46,974 nucleotides of DNA from Bacteroidota bacterium. Its GTDB lineage: Bacteria > Bacteroidota > Ignavibacteria > UBA10030. Below are positions 18,107 to 26,134 of the stretch, piece by piece. The DNA lies in the NCBI GenBank assembly GCA_016928255.1, contig JAFGLB010000037.1:1-46974 (forward strand). The letters run 5' to 3'. Within the stretch, counting starts at the first letter, position 1. Every line of letters starts with the position of its first letter. The translations under genes and the position numbers were made by a program. The notes below the pieces were generated by a model. The model ran no database searches and had not been told where the DNA came from. It was given only the letters and a program-made list of their open reading frames with translations.

Positions 18107-18119
18107 AAAATATATGTTA

Positions 18120-18227
18120 AGAGAGCTTCAGCCGAACTTGAATAAGGTTCCTACGGCAAATACAATCCCTAACTTTTTCCACGACAATTTAGGAATGAAC
18201 CTTTATCAAGCCTTCGATAAACTCTCC
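18120..18227 (-). ncRNA. Structured RNA leader upstream of porU (candidate riboswitch-like attenuator or small RNA)
   Basis: On the minus strand GGAGAG (18227-18222) pairs with CUCUCU (18125-18120). Inside, 18210-18197 pairs with 18150-18137 at 12 of 14 positions. Further in, 18196-18189 pairs with 18172-18165 (8 bp, one G-U). A competing perfect 6-bp hairpin uses 18221-18216 with 18207-18202. The segment 18137-18130, in the 3' side of an internal loop, is the antiterminator strand for the terminator at 18063-18106. A promoter lies just upstream. I do not recognise a known riboswitch consensus. It could be a ligand- or protein-controlled leader for porU, or a terminated small RNA of 6S-like shape. 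Confidence 0.6.
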
Positions 18228-18251
18228 ATTAATAGTAAGCAACTAGTGATT

Positions 18252-18280
18252 AAGATAATAAACTGATTGAATATTGTCAA
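18252..18280 (-). promoter_or_regulatory. Sigma-70-type promoter of the porU leader
   Basis: TTGACA (18280-18275 on the minus strand, a full consensus match) is followed after 17 bases by TATCTT (18257-18252). Transcription would start near 18243, about 15 bases before the first paired base of the structured leader. Confidence 0.65.
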
Positions 18281-18349
18281 GCTTGGCCGAAGAATAACAA
18301 TCGTGGTAAAACGCTCAGTGTTATTGATAATTTAAGAATTGTTTTGCAG

Positions 18350-18379
18350 TTGTGGCAATATTTGGGTAAATTGTAATAT
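18350..18379 (+). promoter_or_regulatory. Sigma-70-type promoter of glgA
   Basis: TTGTGG (18350-18355), an 18-base spacer and TAATAT (18374-18379) lie about 28 bases before the glgA ATG. It is divergent from the porU promoter, with about 70 bases between the two -35 elements. Confidence 0.55.
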
Positions 18380-18406
18380 TAATGAATTTATTTACAATCG
18401 GGTGAT

Positions 18407-19888
18407 ATGTCAAAACCACTTAACATTCTATTTGTATCGAGCGAAGTAGAACCATTCGCCAAAACCGGCGGATTAGCCGATGTTTCAAGCGCTCTTCCCA
18501 AAGCGGTAAAAGACCTTGGTCATGAAATCCGCATAATAATGCCGCGTTACAGATTCATAGGCGAGCGCAAGTTCAAGCTGCATGATATTATACGGCTGCA
18601 CGGGATTCCTATTCCGGTTGGAAATTCAACCGAGCTCGGCGACGTAAAGTCGTCATTTATAGACAACTTAAAGGAAAAGGTTCAAGTCTATTTTCTCGAT
18701 AATACAAACTATTTTGGCAGGGACGGCGTTTACCAGAGTCCGACTACAAAAAAAGATTACAAGGACAATGATGAACGTTTCATATTCTTCTGCCGTGGGG
18801 TAATAGAGACGCTGAAGCGCCTTGGCTGGCAGCCTGACATTGTTCACTGCAACGACTGGCAATCGGGACTCATTTCTGCCTACCTGAAAACGATGTTCGC
18901 GGCCGATCCATTTTTCAAATCGATGAAGACTGTTTTTACTATTCATAATATGGGATACCAGGGATCTTTTCCGAAGGAGTCGTTCGTTAAATCAAATTTA
19001 CCAGAGGAGTTATTCCGTACAAACGGCGTTGAAGCTTACGGCAGTTTCAACTTTCTGAAAACCGGGCTGTTTTTCTCTGACTCCATTACAACTGTCAGTG
19101 AAAAATACGTTGAAGAGATCTGTTCATCTCCGGAAATCGGCGCCGGCTTGAACGGACTTTTATCATCCAGGCGTAAAGACCTGCACGGCATACTCAACGG
19201 AATAGACTACCAGATCTGGAATCCAGCCACTGATGAATTTTCATTCCGTAAATATGATGTAAAGTCCATCGAGGCAAAGGTTGATAATAAACGGGCTTTG
19301 CTCGCAAAATTCGGACTGGAATTTTCTGAAAACCGGCCTTTGATCGGGATGATAAGCCGGCTTGCAGACCAGAAAGGATTTGATCTTCTCTTCGATATCA
19401 TGGAAGAGCTTGTAAAACTTGATCTGCAGCTTATAATGCTGGTATCCGGTGATAAAGAATACGAAAAGAAAATTGAAAATATACAGAAGAAGCATTCGAA
19501 ACGAATTGCGGTGGTTATCGGATATGATAATGAAGTTGCACATTTGATTGAAGCCGGAACTGATATGTTCCTCATGCCGTCTAAGTATGAACCTTGCGGA
19601 CTTAACCAGATGTACAGCATGCGCTACGGTACGGTTCCCATAGTACGAGCGATAGGCGGATTGGACGATACTGTTGAAGATTATTCGGGCAGCGGAAAAG
19701 GCACCGGATTTAAATTTGAAAAATATGAATCAAAAGAATTGATGAAAGTTATTCAGCGTGCATTAAAGGTCTTCCAGCAGCCGGAGGAATGGAAACGGCT
19801 TATGCGGAACGGCATGCTTAAGGATTTTTCATGGGAAAATTCTGCACGGAAATACATCAATCTGTACAAAGAACTTATTAAAGCATAA
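18407..19888 (+). CDS. glgA: Glycogen synthase (GT5)
   Basis: This 493-residue enzyme transfers glucose from ADP-glucose to the end of an alpha-1,4-glucan. The GT5 signature KTGGLADV (residues 19-26) marks the nucleotide-sugar site. IVHCNDWQSGL, TIHNMGYQG and ILNGIDYQIWNP are typical of bacterial GlgA. The C-terminal GT-B domain holds EPCGLNQMYSMRYGTVPIVRAIGGLDDTV, with the conserved catalytic-site glutamate. Length is normal for the family. It is cytoplasmic and stands alone: no other glycogen gene (glgB, glgC, glgP) is in the window. It is divergent from porU and has its own promoter, so both may respond to a shared intergenic region. Confidence 0.96.
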   Translation: MSKPLNILFVSSEVEPFAKTGGLADVSSALPKAVKDLGHEIRIIMPRYRFIGERKFKLHDIIRLHGIPIPVGNSTELGDVKSSFIDNLKEKVQVYFLDNTNYFGRDGVYQSPTTKKDYKDNDERFIFFCRGVIETLKRLGWQPDIVHCNDWQSGLISAYLKTMFAADPFFKSMKTVFTIHNMGYQGSFPKESFVKSNLPEELFRTNGVEAYGSFNFLKTGLFFSDSITTVSEKYVEEICSSPEIGAGLNGLLSSRRKDLHGILNGIDYQIWNPATDEFSFRKYDVKSIEAKVDNKRALLAKFGLEFSENRPLIGMISRLADQKGFDLLFDIMEELVKLDLQLIMLVSGDKEYEKKIENIQKKHSKRIAVVIGYDNEVAHLIEAGTDMFLMPSKYEPCGLNQMYSMRYGTVPIVRAIGGLDDTVEDYSGSGKGTGFKFEKYESKELMKVIQRALKVFQQPEEWKRLMRNGMLKDFSWENSARKYINLYKELIKA

Positions 19889-20042
19889 TGCATAATACTT
19901 GATGGAACTGACGCCTGTTCCAGCTGCACGGCATCAGAAGCGGCAGTAAGCGTTCCTGCCAGAGAAGCGGCTTTCCATTGTATCAAAATTTTTGGCTGAT
20001 TAATATGCACTGTGCCGGTCTTTTGCTTTTTTACTGATAAAA
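19889..20042. other. Intergenic region with two short hairpins and a promoter
   Basis: This 154-base gap has no gene. GGAAC-N8-GTTCC (19904-19921) and GGCAG-N9-CTGCC (19942-19960) are 5-bp stems. ATGGAA (19902-19907) and TTCCAT (19973-19978) could enclose both. No U-tract follows, so I call no terminator for glgA. Confidence 0.35.
19978..20006 (+). promoter_or_regulatory. Sigma-70-type promoter of the lipoprotein/barrel pair
   Basis: TTGTAT (19978-19983), a 17-base spacer and TAATAT (20001-20006) lie 37 bases before the lipoprotein ATG. Confidence 0.55.
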
Positions 20043-21269
20043 ATGCGAGGAAAAAATTTGAAATTACCCCGTCTCTTACCCCCTTTTTGTATGGCGGTTA
20101 TTCTGTTTTTGTTTTACGGATGCAACGATGGCCCGGATTCAGTCGGTGCAGGAACCCAGCCGTCGGGTGATTTCGGCGTGATTCAGGTCGACACATTATA
20201 CGCAACCGGACACAGCTCGCTTAAAACCCATCTATATTCTTCAACAAGCAAAATATTTATGCTGGGTAAGTACAAATCATACGAGGCTTGGGCCTGCTTA
20301 GGATTCGCTACCTGGCCGGATTCCATGATCGGCGTAACTGTTACAGGCGCGACAATCAGGTTAAGATCCGCTTACCATTTCGGCCGGCCGATGTCTTCTT
20401 TGCCGGTCAATATATATCGTGCGCGCGCAAATTGGTCGGGTACAACACTCACTTTCGATTCTCTCTACTTAAATTCCGCTCCGCAATCTGTCTATGGATA
20501 TTACTATGACATAAACAGCGGTCACTCCGCAACAATCCAGGCAGGCGATACCGATTGGGTCACAATAAGCATCCAGGATACCAGCATGCTTCGCGAATGG
20601 TTTTCGACCAATACCGACACACTGGAATTGAACAGCGGACTGGTGATTCGCCCCGATCCTTCCAATGCGATCAGAGGTTTTTATACTTATTATTCTGCAG
20701 ACACCTCTTATATGCCTGCATTGTATGTAAATTATATAAGTGAAAATGGCATCCAGACTTATGAACACAAAATTAGTTATTCAAGATTCGTTACTACTGC
20801 AGATTATGCGAGCATTGTTTCAGATCCCAAACTGGTTTATATACAGAGCGGAATCTCGTACAGGGGACTGATTTCGTTCGACAGCCTTCTGTCTGTGTGG
20901 CCAGTTTCCATTCATAGAGCCGTGCTCGAAGTGACATTAAATAAAGAAAAATCATCTTCCAGTTTCAGCCCTTTTTCAATTCCTTTTTCGAACGATTCAC
21001 TATATGCTTTTTCTGTCGGACAGGATAGTACAGCCGACGGATCGTACTATGCATTATGCAAGAATACAACGGACAGTTACGGCAATACGGTTTATTCATT
21101 TGAAGCAGCATCACTTGCCAACCTATGGCATAATAATTTTCTAATTCGTAAAGTTACTCTAAGCGGATATTCGGAAAGCACTACATTTGATTTATTTACG
21201 CTGTACGGCGAAGCTGCTGAGAAAAATCTTAGACCGCGAATCATAATAACATATTCTGCCAAACGCTGA
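20043..21269 (+). CDS. Predicted outer-membrane lipoprotein, DNRLRE/CBM96-like
   Basis: The 408-residue protein has a lipoprotein signal peptide with lipobox LFYGC (Cys27). The rest is beta-rich and repeats a pattern: a strand such as GATIRLRSAYHF, then VNIYRARANWS, then a WVTISIQDT / LNSGLVIRPDP segment. A second copy starts near AVLEVTLNKE. This resembles the DNRLRE (CBM96-like) beta-sandwich of secreted proteins, but I cannot confirm that without a profile search. The stop overlaps the start of the next gene by one base (TGATG), so translation is coupled to a PorV/FadL-like barrel. Function unknown; it is probably surface or periplasmic, acting with the barrel. Confidence 0.75.
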   Translation: MRGKNLKLPRLLPPFCMAVILFLFYGCNDGPDSVGAGTQPSGDFGVIQVDTLYATGHSSLKTHLYSSTSKIFMLGKYKSYEAWACLGFATWPDSMIGVTVTGATIRLRSAYHFGRPMSSLPVNIYRARANWSGTTLTFDSLYLNSAPQSVYGYYYDINSGHSATIQAGDTDWVTISIQDTSMLREWFSTNTDTLELNSGLVIRPDPSNAIRGFYTYYSADTSYMPALYVNYISENGIQTYEHKISYSRFVTTADYASIVSDPKLVYIQSGISYRGLISFDSLLSVWPVSIHRAVLEVTLNKEKSSSSFSPFSIPFSNDSLYAFSVGQDSTADGSYYALCKNTTDSYGNTVYSFEAASLANLWHNNFLIRKVTLSGYSESTTFDLFTLYGEAAEKNLRPRIIITYSAKR

Positions 21270-22513
21270 TGAATCATTTTATGAAATATCGCAACATAAT
21301 CATACTTGCTGTATTATCTTTTTTCTGCTGTTCGTATGCAGCAGCGGGCGGGTCTTCTTATTCGAGATACGGATTCGGTGATATACTTCGTTATGGAGAC
21401 AGCCGGATATACTCTATGGGAGGGACGGGTATCGCCCTTTTGGATAATGGAAGCATAAACCTTTTAAATCCCGCCGGTATCAGCCGGATAAACACCACAA
21501 GATTTTCAGCCGGTGCGGAATACAACAGCTTTTCATCAAAAGACGAAAGCGGATCGTCTTCCTATTCTTTCGGCGGCTTTCAAGGCATTGCTTTTGCAAT
21601 TCCCATATCACCTGAAAACGGAGTTGCTATTTCGTTAGATGCCACTCCATACAGCAAAGTGAGTTACTCAATTAACTCTTCGAATCTCGATCCGTTGTCA
21701 GGATCATTCCAGCACCAGACTTTTTACGGCAGCGGCGGACTTTCCTGTCTCGGACTCGGCATTTCCGTTTCGCCTTTCAGCACACTGCATGTAGGCGGAC
21801 GTGCCGGCTATATTTACGGCCGAATAAGACAATATCAAATTTCCACTTTCGACAGCAGCGGCTATTTAAAAACAGAATTCGACCGCTCTATATATCATTC
21901 CGGTTTTGCTTTCAATTTCGGCGCAATATACGAAGGCCTTACAAGGATATTCGATCTCCCTTCAGAAAATCATTTGTATTTCGGCTTCACAATCAGAACA
22001 GCCTGCTCTCTTGATGCCGAAGCCGAAAGAACTTATACCGACACTACTTCAATTGAAAACGGAACTGCCGAAATACCGCTTTCAGCAGGGATCGGATTAT
22101 CATTTTTATATAAAAACAAGTACAGATTTCTTGGAGATATAGTAATTGAAAACTGGGGCGATTTAAAACCTTTTTCTATAGATCCGGCCGAGCTTCGTAA
22201 TTCGTACCGCGCCAGCGCCGGCTTCGAAGCTTTGCCGTCAAGGGGTGCCGACAATTTTTGGAAAAAATTATGTTACCGGGTTGGATTTTTCTATAACTCG
22301 ACTTATTATAAGGTCAATGGAATCGGAATCAACGAATACGGTTTTACAGGCGGAATCGGCCTTCCCCTCGGATATGATTCGTGGTTAAATATCGGAGCAC
22401 AAGCGGGATTCCGTGGTACTACAGATAACAGCCTGCAGAAAGACATGATTGTCCGTCTTTCTGTTGCAATTACAGCCAGTGAACTATGGTTTCTAAAATT
22501 TGATGAAGAGTGA
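21269..22513 (+). CDS. FadL/PorV-like outer-membrane barrel protein
   Basis: The 414-residue protein has a signal peptide (about 1-27, AAAGG) and the N-terminal signature shared by FadL, PorV and PorQ-type barrels: YSMGGTGIALLDNGSINLLNPAGISR. The remainder alternates short polar turns with amphipathic strands (GIAFAIPISPENGVAISL, LHVGGRAGYIYGR, NHLYFGFTIRTAC). These barrels import hydrophobic compounds or act in secretion; the role here is not known. The ATG overlaps the stop of the lipoprotein gene by one base. A second MKYRN start at codon 5 is possible. rpiB begins only 5 nt after the stop, so the pair may head a longer housekeeping operon. Confidence 0.82.
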   Translation: MNHFMKYRNIIILAVLSFFCCSYAAAGGSSYSRYGFGDILRYGDSRIYSMGGTGIALLDNGSINLLNPAGISRINTTRFSAGAEYNSFSSKDESGSSSYSFGGFQGIAFAIPISPENGVAISLDATPYSKVSYSINSSNLDPLSGSFQHQTFYGSGGLSCLGLGISVSPFSTLHVGGRAGYIYGRIRQYQISTFDSSGYLKTEFDRSIYHSGFAFNFGAIYEGLTRIFDLPSENHLYFGFTIRTACSLDAEAERTYTDTTSIENGTAEIPLSAGIGLSFLYKNKYRFLGDIVIENWGDLKPFSIDPAELRNSYRASAGFEALPSRGADNFWKKLCYRVGFFYNSTYYKVNGIGINEYGFTGGIGLPLGYDSWLNIGAQAGFRGTTDNSLQKDMIVRLSVAITASELWFLKFDEE

Positions 22514-22518
22514 ATACT

Positions 22519-22959
22519 ATGATAGCTATCGGAAGTGATCATGCAGGATATGAGTACAAGGAGCAATTGAAAAAGCTTCTTGATGAAATGGGCAAATCCT
22601 ATCAGGATTTCGGCACAAACTCGCCGGACTCCGTCGATTACCCTGATATTGCCCGGCTGGTTTCAAAAGCCGTCGTATCCGAAAAATTTATAAGAGGAAT
22701 TCTTATCTGCGGCACAGGAATAGGAATGTCCATCGTGGCAAATAAACACAAAGGGATCAGGGCTGCTGTATGCGAATCCGTTGCTTCAGCAAAACTTTCG
22801 CGCGAGCATAATGATGCAAATATTCTTTGCATCGGTGCACGAACCATAGAATGGGAGAAAGCATCGGAGATCATAAAAATGTTTCTCTCGACTCCTTTTA
22901 GCGGAGGCGAAAGGCACATGTGCAGAATTCAGAAAATTCATTCGTTAACCAATCTGTAG
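22519..22959 (+). CDS. rpiB: Ribose 5-phosphate isomerase B
   Basis: The enzyme interconverts ribose 5-phosphate and ribulose 5-phosphate in the pentose phosphate pathway. MIAIGSDHAGYEYK at the start and ICGTGIGMSIVANK around Cys64, the likely catalytic cysteine, are RpiB hallmarks, as are SREHNDANILCIGAR. I take the ATG at 22519 because RpiB proteins begin with this strand; a GTG at 22510 would add three residues and overlap the upstream stop. Length of 146 residues is usual. glyA follows after 34 nt. Confidence 0.95.
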   Translation: MIAIGSDHAGYEYKEQLKKLLDEMGKSYQDFGTNSPDSVDYPDIARLVSKAVVSEKFIRGILICGTGIGMSIVANKHKGIRAAVCESVASAKLSREHNDANILCIGARTIEWEKASEIIKMFLSTPFSGGERHMCRIQKIHSLTNL

Positions 22960-22961
22960 AA

Positions 22962-22973
22962 TTTGCTAATACT
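22962..22973 (+). promoter_or_regulatory. Extended -10-like element TTTGCTAATACT before glyA
   Basis: TGC-TAATAC fits an extended -10 element, 21 bases before the glyA ATG. No good -35 is seen. The identical 12 bases occur at 26090-26101, before the phosphoglucosamine-mutase-like gene. Confidence 0.3.
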
Positions 22974-22993
22974 CAAAAAAAAAGAGAATAAAT

Positions 22994-24289
22994 ATGAAAA
23001 ACTTAAAAACAGCAGATCCGGAAGTATTCGCAACAATACAAAATGAAGTGCACAGGCAAAATTCGAAATTGGAACTTATCGCATCGGAAAATTTTGTCAG
23101 CCCTGCCGTTTTGGAAGCTTTAGGCAGTGTAATGACAAATAAATATGCCGAGGGATATCCAGGCAAACGGTATTACGGCGGCTGTGAATTCGTTGACATG
23201 GCTGAGAATATTGCACGCGACCGGGCTAAAAAACTTTTCGGTGCTGAATATGCCAATGTCCAGCCCCATTCAGGCTCACAGGCCAATATGGCTGTTTACT
23301 TCTCTTTTATCAAACCCGGCGATACTGTTTTGGGCATGAATCTTTCGCACGGCGGCCATTTGACACATGGTTCGCCCGTCAACTTCTCAGGCCAGCTTTA
23401 CAGGTTTACAGCTTACGGCGTTTCTAAAGAAACAGGCCGTATCGATTATAATGATGTTGAAGAAATGGCAAAACGCGAAAAACCTAAAATGATAACGGTA
23501 GGAGCAAGTGCTTATTCGCGTAATATCGATTACAAGGCATTTCGAGAAATCGCAGATAAGGTCGGTGCCTTCCTTTTTGCAGATATCGCCCATCCGGCAG
23601 GACTGGTCGCGGCAAAACTTCATAATGACCCGCTTCCATTTTGTCATGTAGTCACGTCGACAACCCACAAAACGCTTCGCGGACCAAGAGGCGGATTAAT
23701 TTTAATCGGCAAAGATTATGAAAATCCATTCGGGCAGGTTGCACCTAAATCCGGCCGAAAGAAGATGATGTCGAAATTGATAGATTCTACTGTTATTCCC
23801 GGAGTCCAGGGCGGCCCTCTTATGCATGTTATTGCAGCGAAGGCAGTCGCATTCGGCGAAAATCTTACTCCTGAATACCATACTTACGCGGAACAAATAA
23901 TCAAAAATGCTAATGCCCTCGCATCTGCATTAATAAAACGGGGCTACAATATCATTTCCGGCGGTACGGACAACCATCTGATGCTTATAGATTTAAGGAA
24001 TAAAAATCTTACCGGAAAAGAGAGCCAGGATGCACTTGATCTTGCGGGTATAACCGTCAATAAGAACGCAGTACCATTTGACGATAAATCACCCCTGATA
24101 ACTAGCGGTATACGGATAGGCACTCCTGCGATGACGACACGCGGTATGAAAGAATCCGAAATGGAGACTATAGCCGGATTTATTGACCGGGCGCTTATTA
24201 ACCGGGCAGATGAAAAAATAATAAAGCAAATCAGTGAAGATGTAAAAACGCTTTGTGCAAAGTTCCCTCTGTATCCTGAACTCACATAG
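22994..24289 (+). CDS. glyA: Serine hydroxymethyltransferase
   Basis: This PLP enzyme converts serine and tetrahydrofolate to glycine and methylene-tetrahydrofolate, feeding one-carbon metabolism. The PLP lysine is Lys226 in [15 protein letters not shown]. Other family marks are [40 protein letters not shown] and the C-terminal [15 protein letters not shown]. The 431 residues match the usual length. tatC begins 8 nt after the stop, so the two are likely co-transcribed. Confidence 0.97.
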   Translation: MKNLKTADPEVFATIQNEVHRQNSKLELIASENFVSPAVLEALGSVMTNKYAEGYPGKRYYGGCEFVDMAENIARDRAKKLFGAEYANVQPHSGSQANMAVYFSFIKPGDTVLGMNLSHGGHLTHGSPVNFSGQLYRFTAYGVSKETGRIDYNDVEEMAKREKPKMITVGASAYSRNIDYKAFREIADKVGAFLFADIAHPAGLVAAKLHNDPLPFCHVVTSTTHKTLRGPRGGLILIGKDYENPFGQVAPKSGRKKMMSKLIDSTVIPGVQGGPLMHVIAAKAVAFGENLTPEYHTYAEQIIKNANALASALIKRGYNIISGGTDNHLMLIDLRNKNLTGKESQDALDLAGITVNKNAVPFDDKSPLITSGIRIGTPAMTTRGMKESEMETIAGFIDRALINRADEKIIKQISEDVKTLCAKFPLYPELT

Positions 24290-24297
24290 GATTTTCA

Positions 24298-25092
24298 ATG
24301 GGAATCACCCGGGTAATTCTAGGCAAGATATTTCAATCGGCCGGAAAATCTGCCGGCCAGAAGGAAATGTCTTTCCTGGAACACCTTGACGAACTTCGGT
24401 CCAAAATAATTCATGCAATAATTGGAATTCTTATAGGGACTGCCTTTTGTGTTGTTTTTGCAGATTTTATCGTTCAGACCGCGCTTCTCTCCCCCCTTGA
24501 TTCATACGGACTAAAAACACAGGTACTTTCTCCATACGGAATTGTACTTTTATACATGGAATCTGTGCTGGTCTGCGGCATTATTATCAGCATGCCGTAT
24601 ACGATTTATTGCCTTTGGTCATTTGTTGCACCGGGATTACTCACTAAAGAGCGCCGTTACATTTCAAGAATTGTTTTTTTTACTTCGTTTTGCTTCTTTG
24701 CCGGTGTGGCATTCGGATATTATATAATACTTCCCGCGGCTCTTCAATTTTTTTCCACTTTCCATACGCAGGAAATAAACCTTAATATCGCGCTTGACCG
24801 GTACGTCAGCTTTATGCTTATGCTTCTGCTCGGGGCAGGACTGGTTTTCGAACTGCCGATGATCTCCTATTTTTTATCCAAGATGGGAGTGCTTACTCCC
24901 AAATTCATGCGGAAGTACCGGATACATGCTATAGTGGTGATTTTTATTATTGCCGCATTTGTTACACCGTCTCCTGATATGATAACACAGACTCTTATGG
25001 CTCTGCCTATGATTGTTTTATACGAGGTAAGCATTTTCATTTCCAAGTTTTCTCAAGGAAATTCCTCCACTCTATCGGATGGCTCCGTATGA
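24298..25092 (+). CDS. tatC: Twin-arginine translocase subunit TatC
   Basis: TatC is the receptor for folded twin-arginine substrates in the inner membrane. The 264-residue protein has the family start MSFLEHLDELRSKI (residues 23-36) and six hydrophobic segments (about 38-58, 80-106, 120-144, 164-190, 204-220, 222-240). FVAPGLLTKERRY and ATFVTPSPD-like AAFVTPSPDMITQ are conserved loops. There is a 22-residue N-terminal extension before the usual start. Stop and start overlap by 4 nt (ATGA) with the prenyl synthase. No tatA/tatB gene is in the window. Confidence 0.95.
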   Translation: MGITRVILGKIFQSAGKSAGQKEMSFLEHLDELRSKIIHAIIGILIGTAFCVVFADFIVQTALLSPLDSYGLKTQVLSPYGIVLLYMESVLVCGIIISMPYTIYCLWSFVAPGLLTKERRYISRIVFFTSFCFFAGVAFGYYIILPAALQFFSTFHTQEINLNIALDRYVSFMLMLLLGAGLVFELPMISYFLSKMGVLTPKFMRKYRIHAIVVIFIIAAFVTPSPDMITQTLMALPMIVLYEVSIFISKFSQGNSSTLSDGSV

Positions 25093-26084
25093 GTATATTA
25101 AACCTGTCAGACAATCCGCTCGACGCTATCCGCGAACCTGTCAAAGAAGAACTTAAAAAATTCGACGAAGTATTCCGGGAATCTATGAAATCACGGGTCG
25201 CTCTCGTGCACCTGATCACACGCTATATCATGCGGCAAAAAGGCAAGCGCGTTCGTCCTCTTCTGGTGATGCTGAGCGCAAAACTTTGCGGTGAAATAAA
25301 CGACAGTACTTACCGCGCCGCCACGCTTATAGAGCTTCTGCACACCGCCACTTTGGTGCATGACGATGTGGTAGATGATGCGGATACGCGCCGGGGCTTC
25401 GCTTCCATCAATGCTGTATGGAAAAACAAGGTCGCTGTTCTGATGGGCGACTATCTGCTTTCGCGCGGTCTTCTTTTATCCCTGCAGTATAATGACCATT
25501 ATTTTTTAAATTCGACTTCTTTCGCAGTCAAACGGATGAGCGAAGGAGAATTGCTGCAGATACAGAAAAGCAGGCAGTTAAATATAGATGAAGATACTTA
25601 CATAAAAATCATAAGCGATAAAACTGCATCTCTTTTTTCGACATGCACTGATATCGGGGCGGCAAGCACAACGGAAGACACGGATAAAAGGAATTCACTG
25701 AAATTATACGGTGAAAATATCGGACTGGCCTTTCAAATACGCGACGACCTGCTGGATTATCTGGGCAGAAAGACTATTATCGGCAAACCTACCGGCGGCG
25801 ATATTAAAGAAAAGAAAATTACACTGCCTTTAATCTATGCCCTTAACCGGACTGGCAGGAAAGAAGCGAAGCAAGCCCTTCATATGATAAAAAAAGGTGC
25901 AAAACACAGAGATATAGCATGGATAATAGATTTCGTCCGTGCCAACGGCGGGGTAGACTATTCACTCAAGAAAGCCGAAGAATACGCGGCGCGAGCCTGC
26001 GAATGTATTTCCGCTTTTCCTGATTCGCCTGAAAAAAACTCTCTTATGAAATTTGTCCGTTTTGTTATAGAACGCAAAAATTAG
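25089..26084 (+). CDS. Polyprenyl diphosphate synthase (trans-isoprenyl, long chain)
   Basis: The 331-residue enzyme has both aspartate-rich motifs that bind Mg and the diphosphates: DDVVD at 92-96 (LVHDDVVDDADTRRG) and DDLLD at 219-223 (FQIRDDLLDYLG). KGKRVRPLLVML at 51-62 is the conserved KxxRP region. It condenses isopentenyl diphosphate onto an allylic primer; the likely product is the side chain of menaquinone or another quinone (IspB/HepT-like), but chain length cannot be read from sequence alone. It overlaps tatC by 4 nt. The C-terminal half of the isoprenoid pathway is not in the window. Confidence 0.93.
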   Translation: MSILNLSDNPLDAIREPVKEELKKFDEVFRESMKSRVALVHLITRYIMRQKGKRVRPLLVMLSAKLCGEINDSTYRAATLIELLHTATLVHDDVVDDADTRRGFASINAVWKNKVAVLMGDYLLSRGLLLSLQYNDHYFLNSTSFAVKRMSEGELLQIQKSRQLNIDEDTYIKIISDKTASLFSTCTDIGAASTTEDTDKRNSLKLYGENIGLAFQIRDDLLDYLGRKTIIGKPTGGDIKEKKITLPLIYALNRTGRKEAKQALHMIKKGAKHRDIAWIIDFVRANGGVDYSLKKAEEYAARACECISAFPDSPEKNSLMKFVRFVIERKN

Positions 26085-26089
26085 TTCAC

Positions 26090-26101
26090 TTTGCTAATAC
26101 T
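26090..26101 (+). promoter_or_regulatory. Extended -10-like element TTTGCTAATACT before the phosphohexomutase gene
   Basis: These 12 bases are identical to those before glyA (22962-22973). TGC-TAATAC fits an extended -10 element, 33 bases before the ATG. An AAAGGA ribosome-binding site follows. Confidence 0.3.
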
Positions 26102-26134
26102 GTATTTTAATCAGATAAAAAAAAGGATATAAAA

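Noticed and set aside
18120-18280. Known riboswitch or RNA class for the porU leader
   Set aside because: I looked for glycine, THF, SAM, TPP, cobalamin, FMN, c-di-GMP, ZTP and SRP signatures. The opening GGAGAG is seen in glycine and THF aptamers, but the other conserved bases of those classes are absent.
19889-20042. Small RNA gene between glgA and the lipoprotein gene
   Set aside because: Only two 5-bp hairpins, no terminator and no known motif; a promoter for the next gene explains part of the region.
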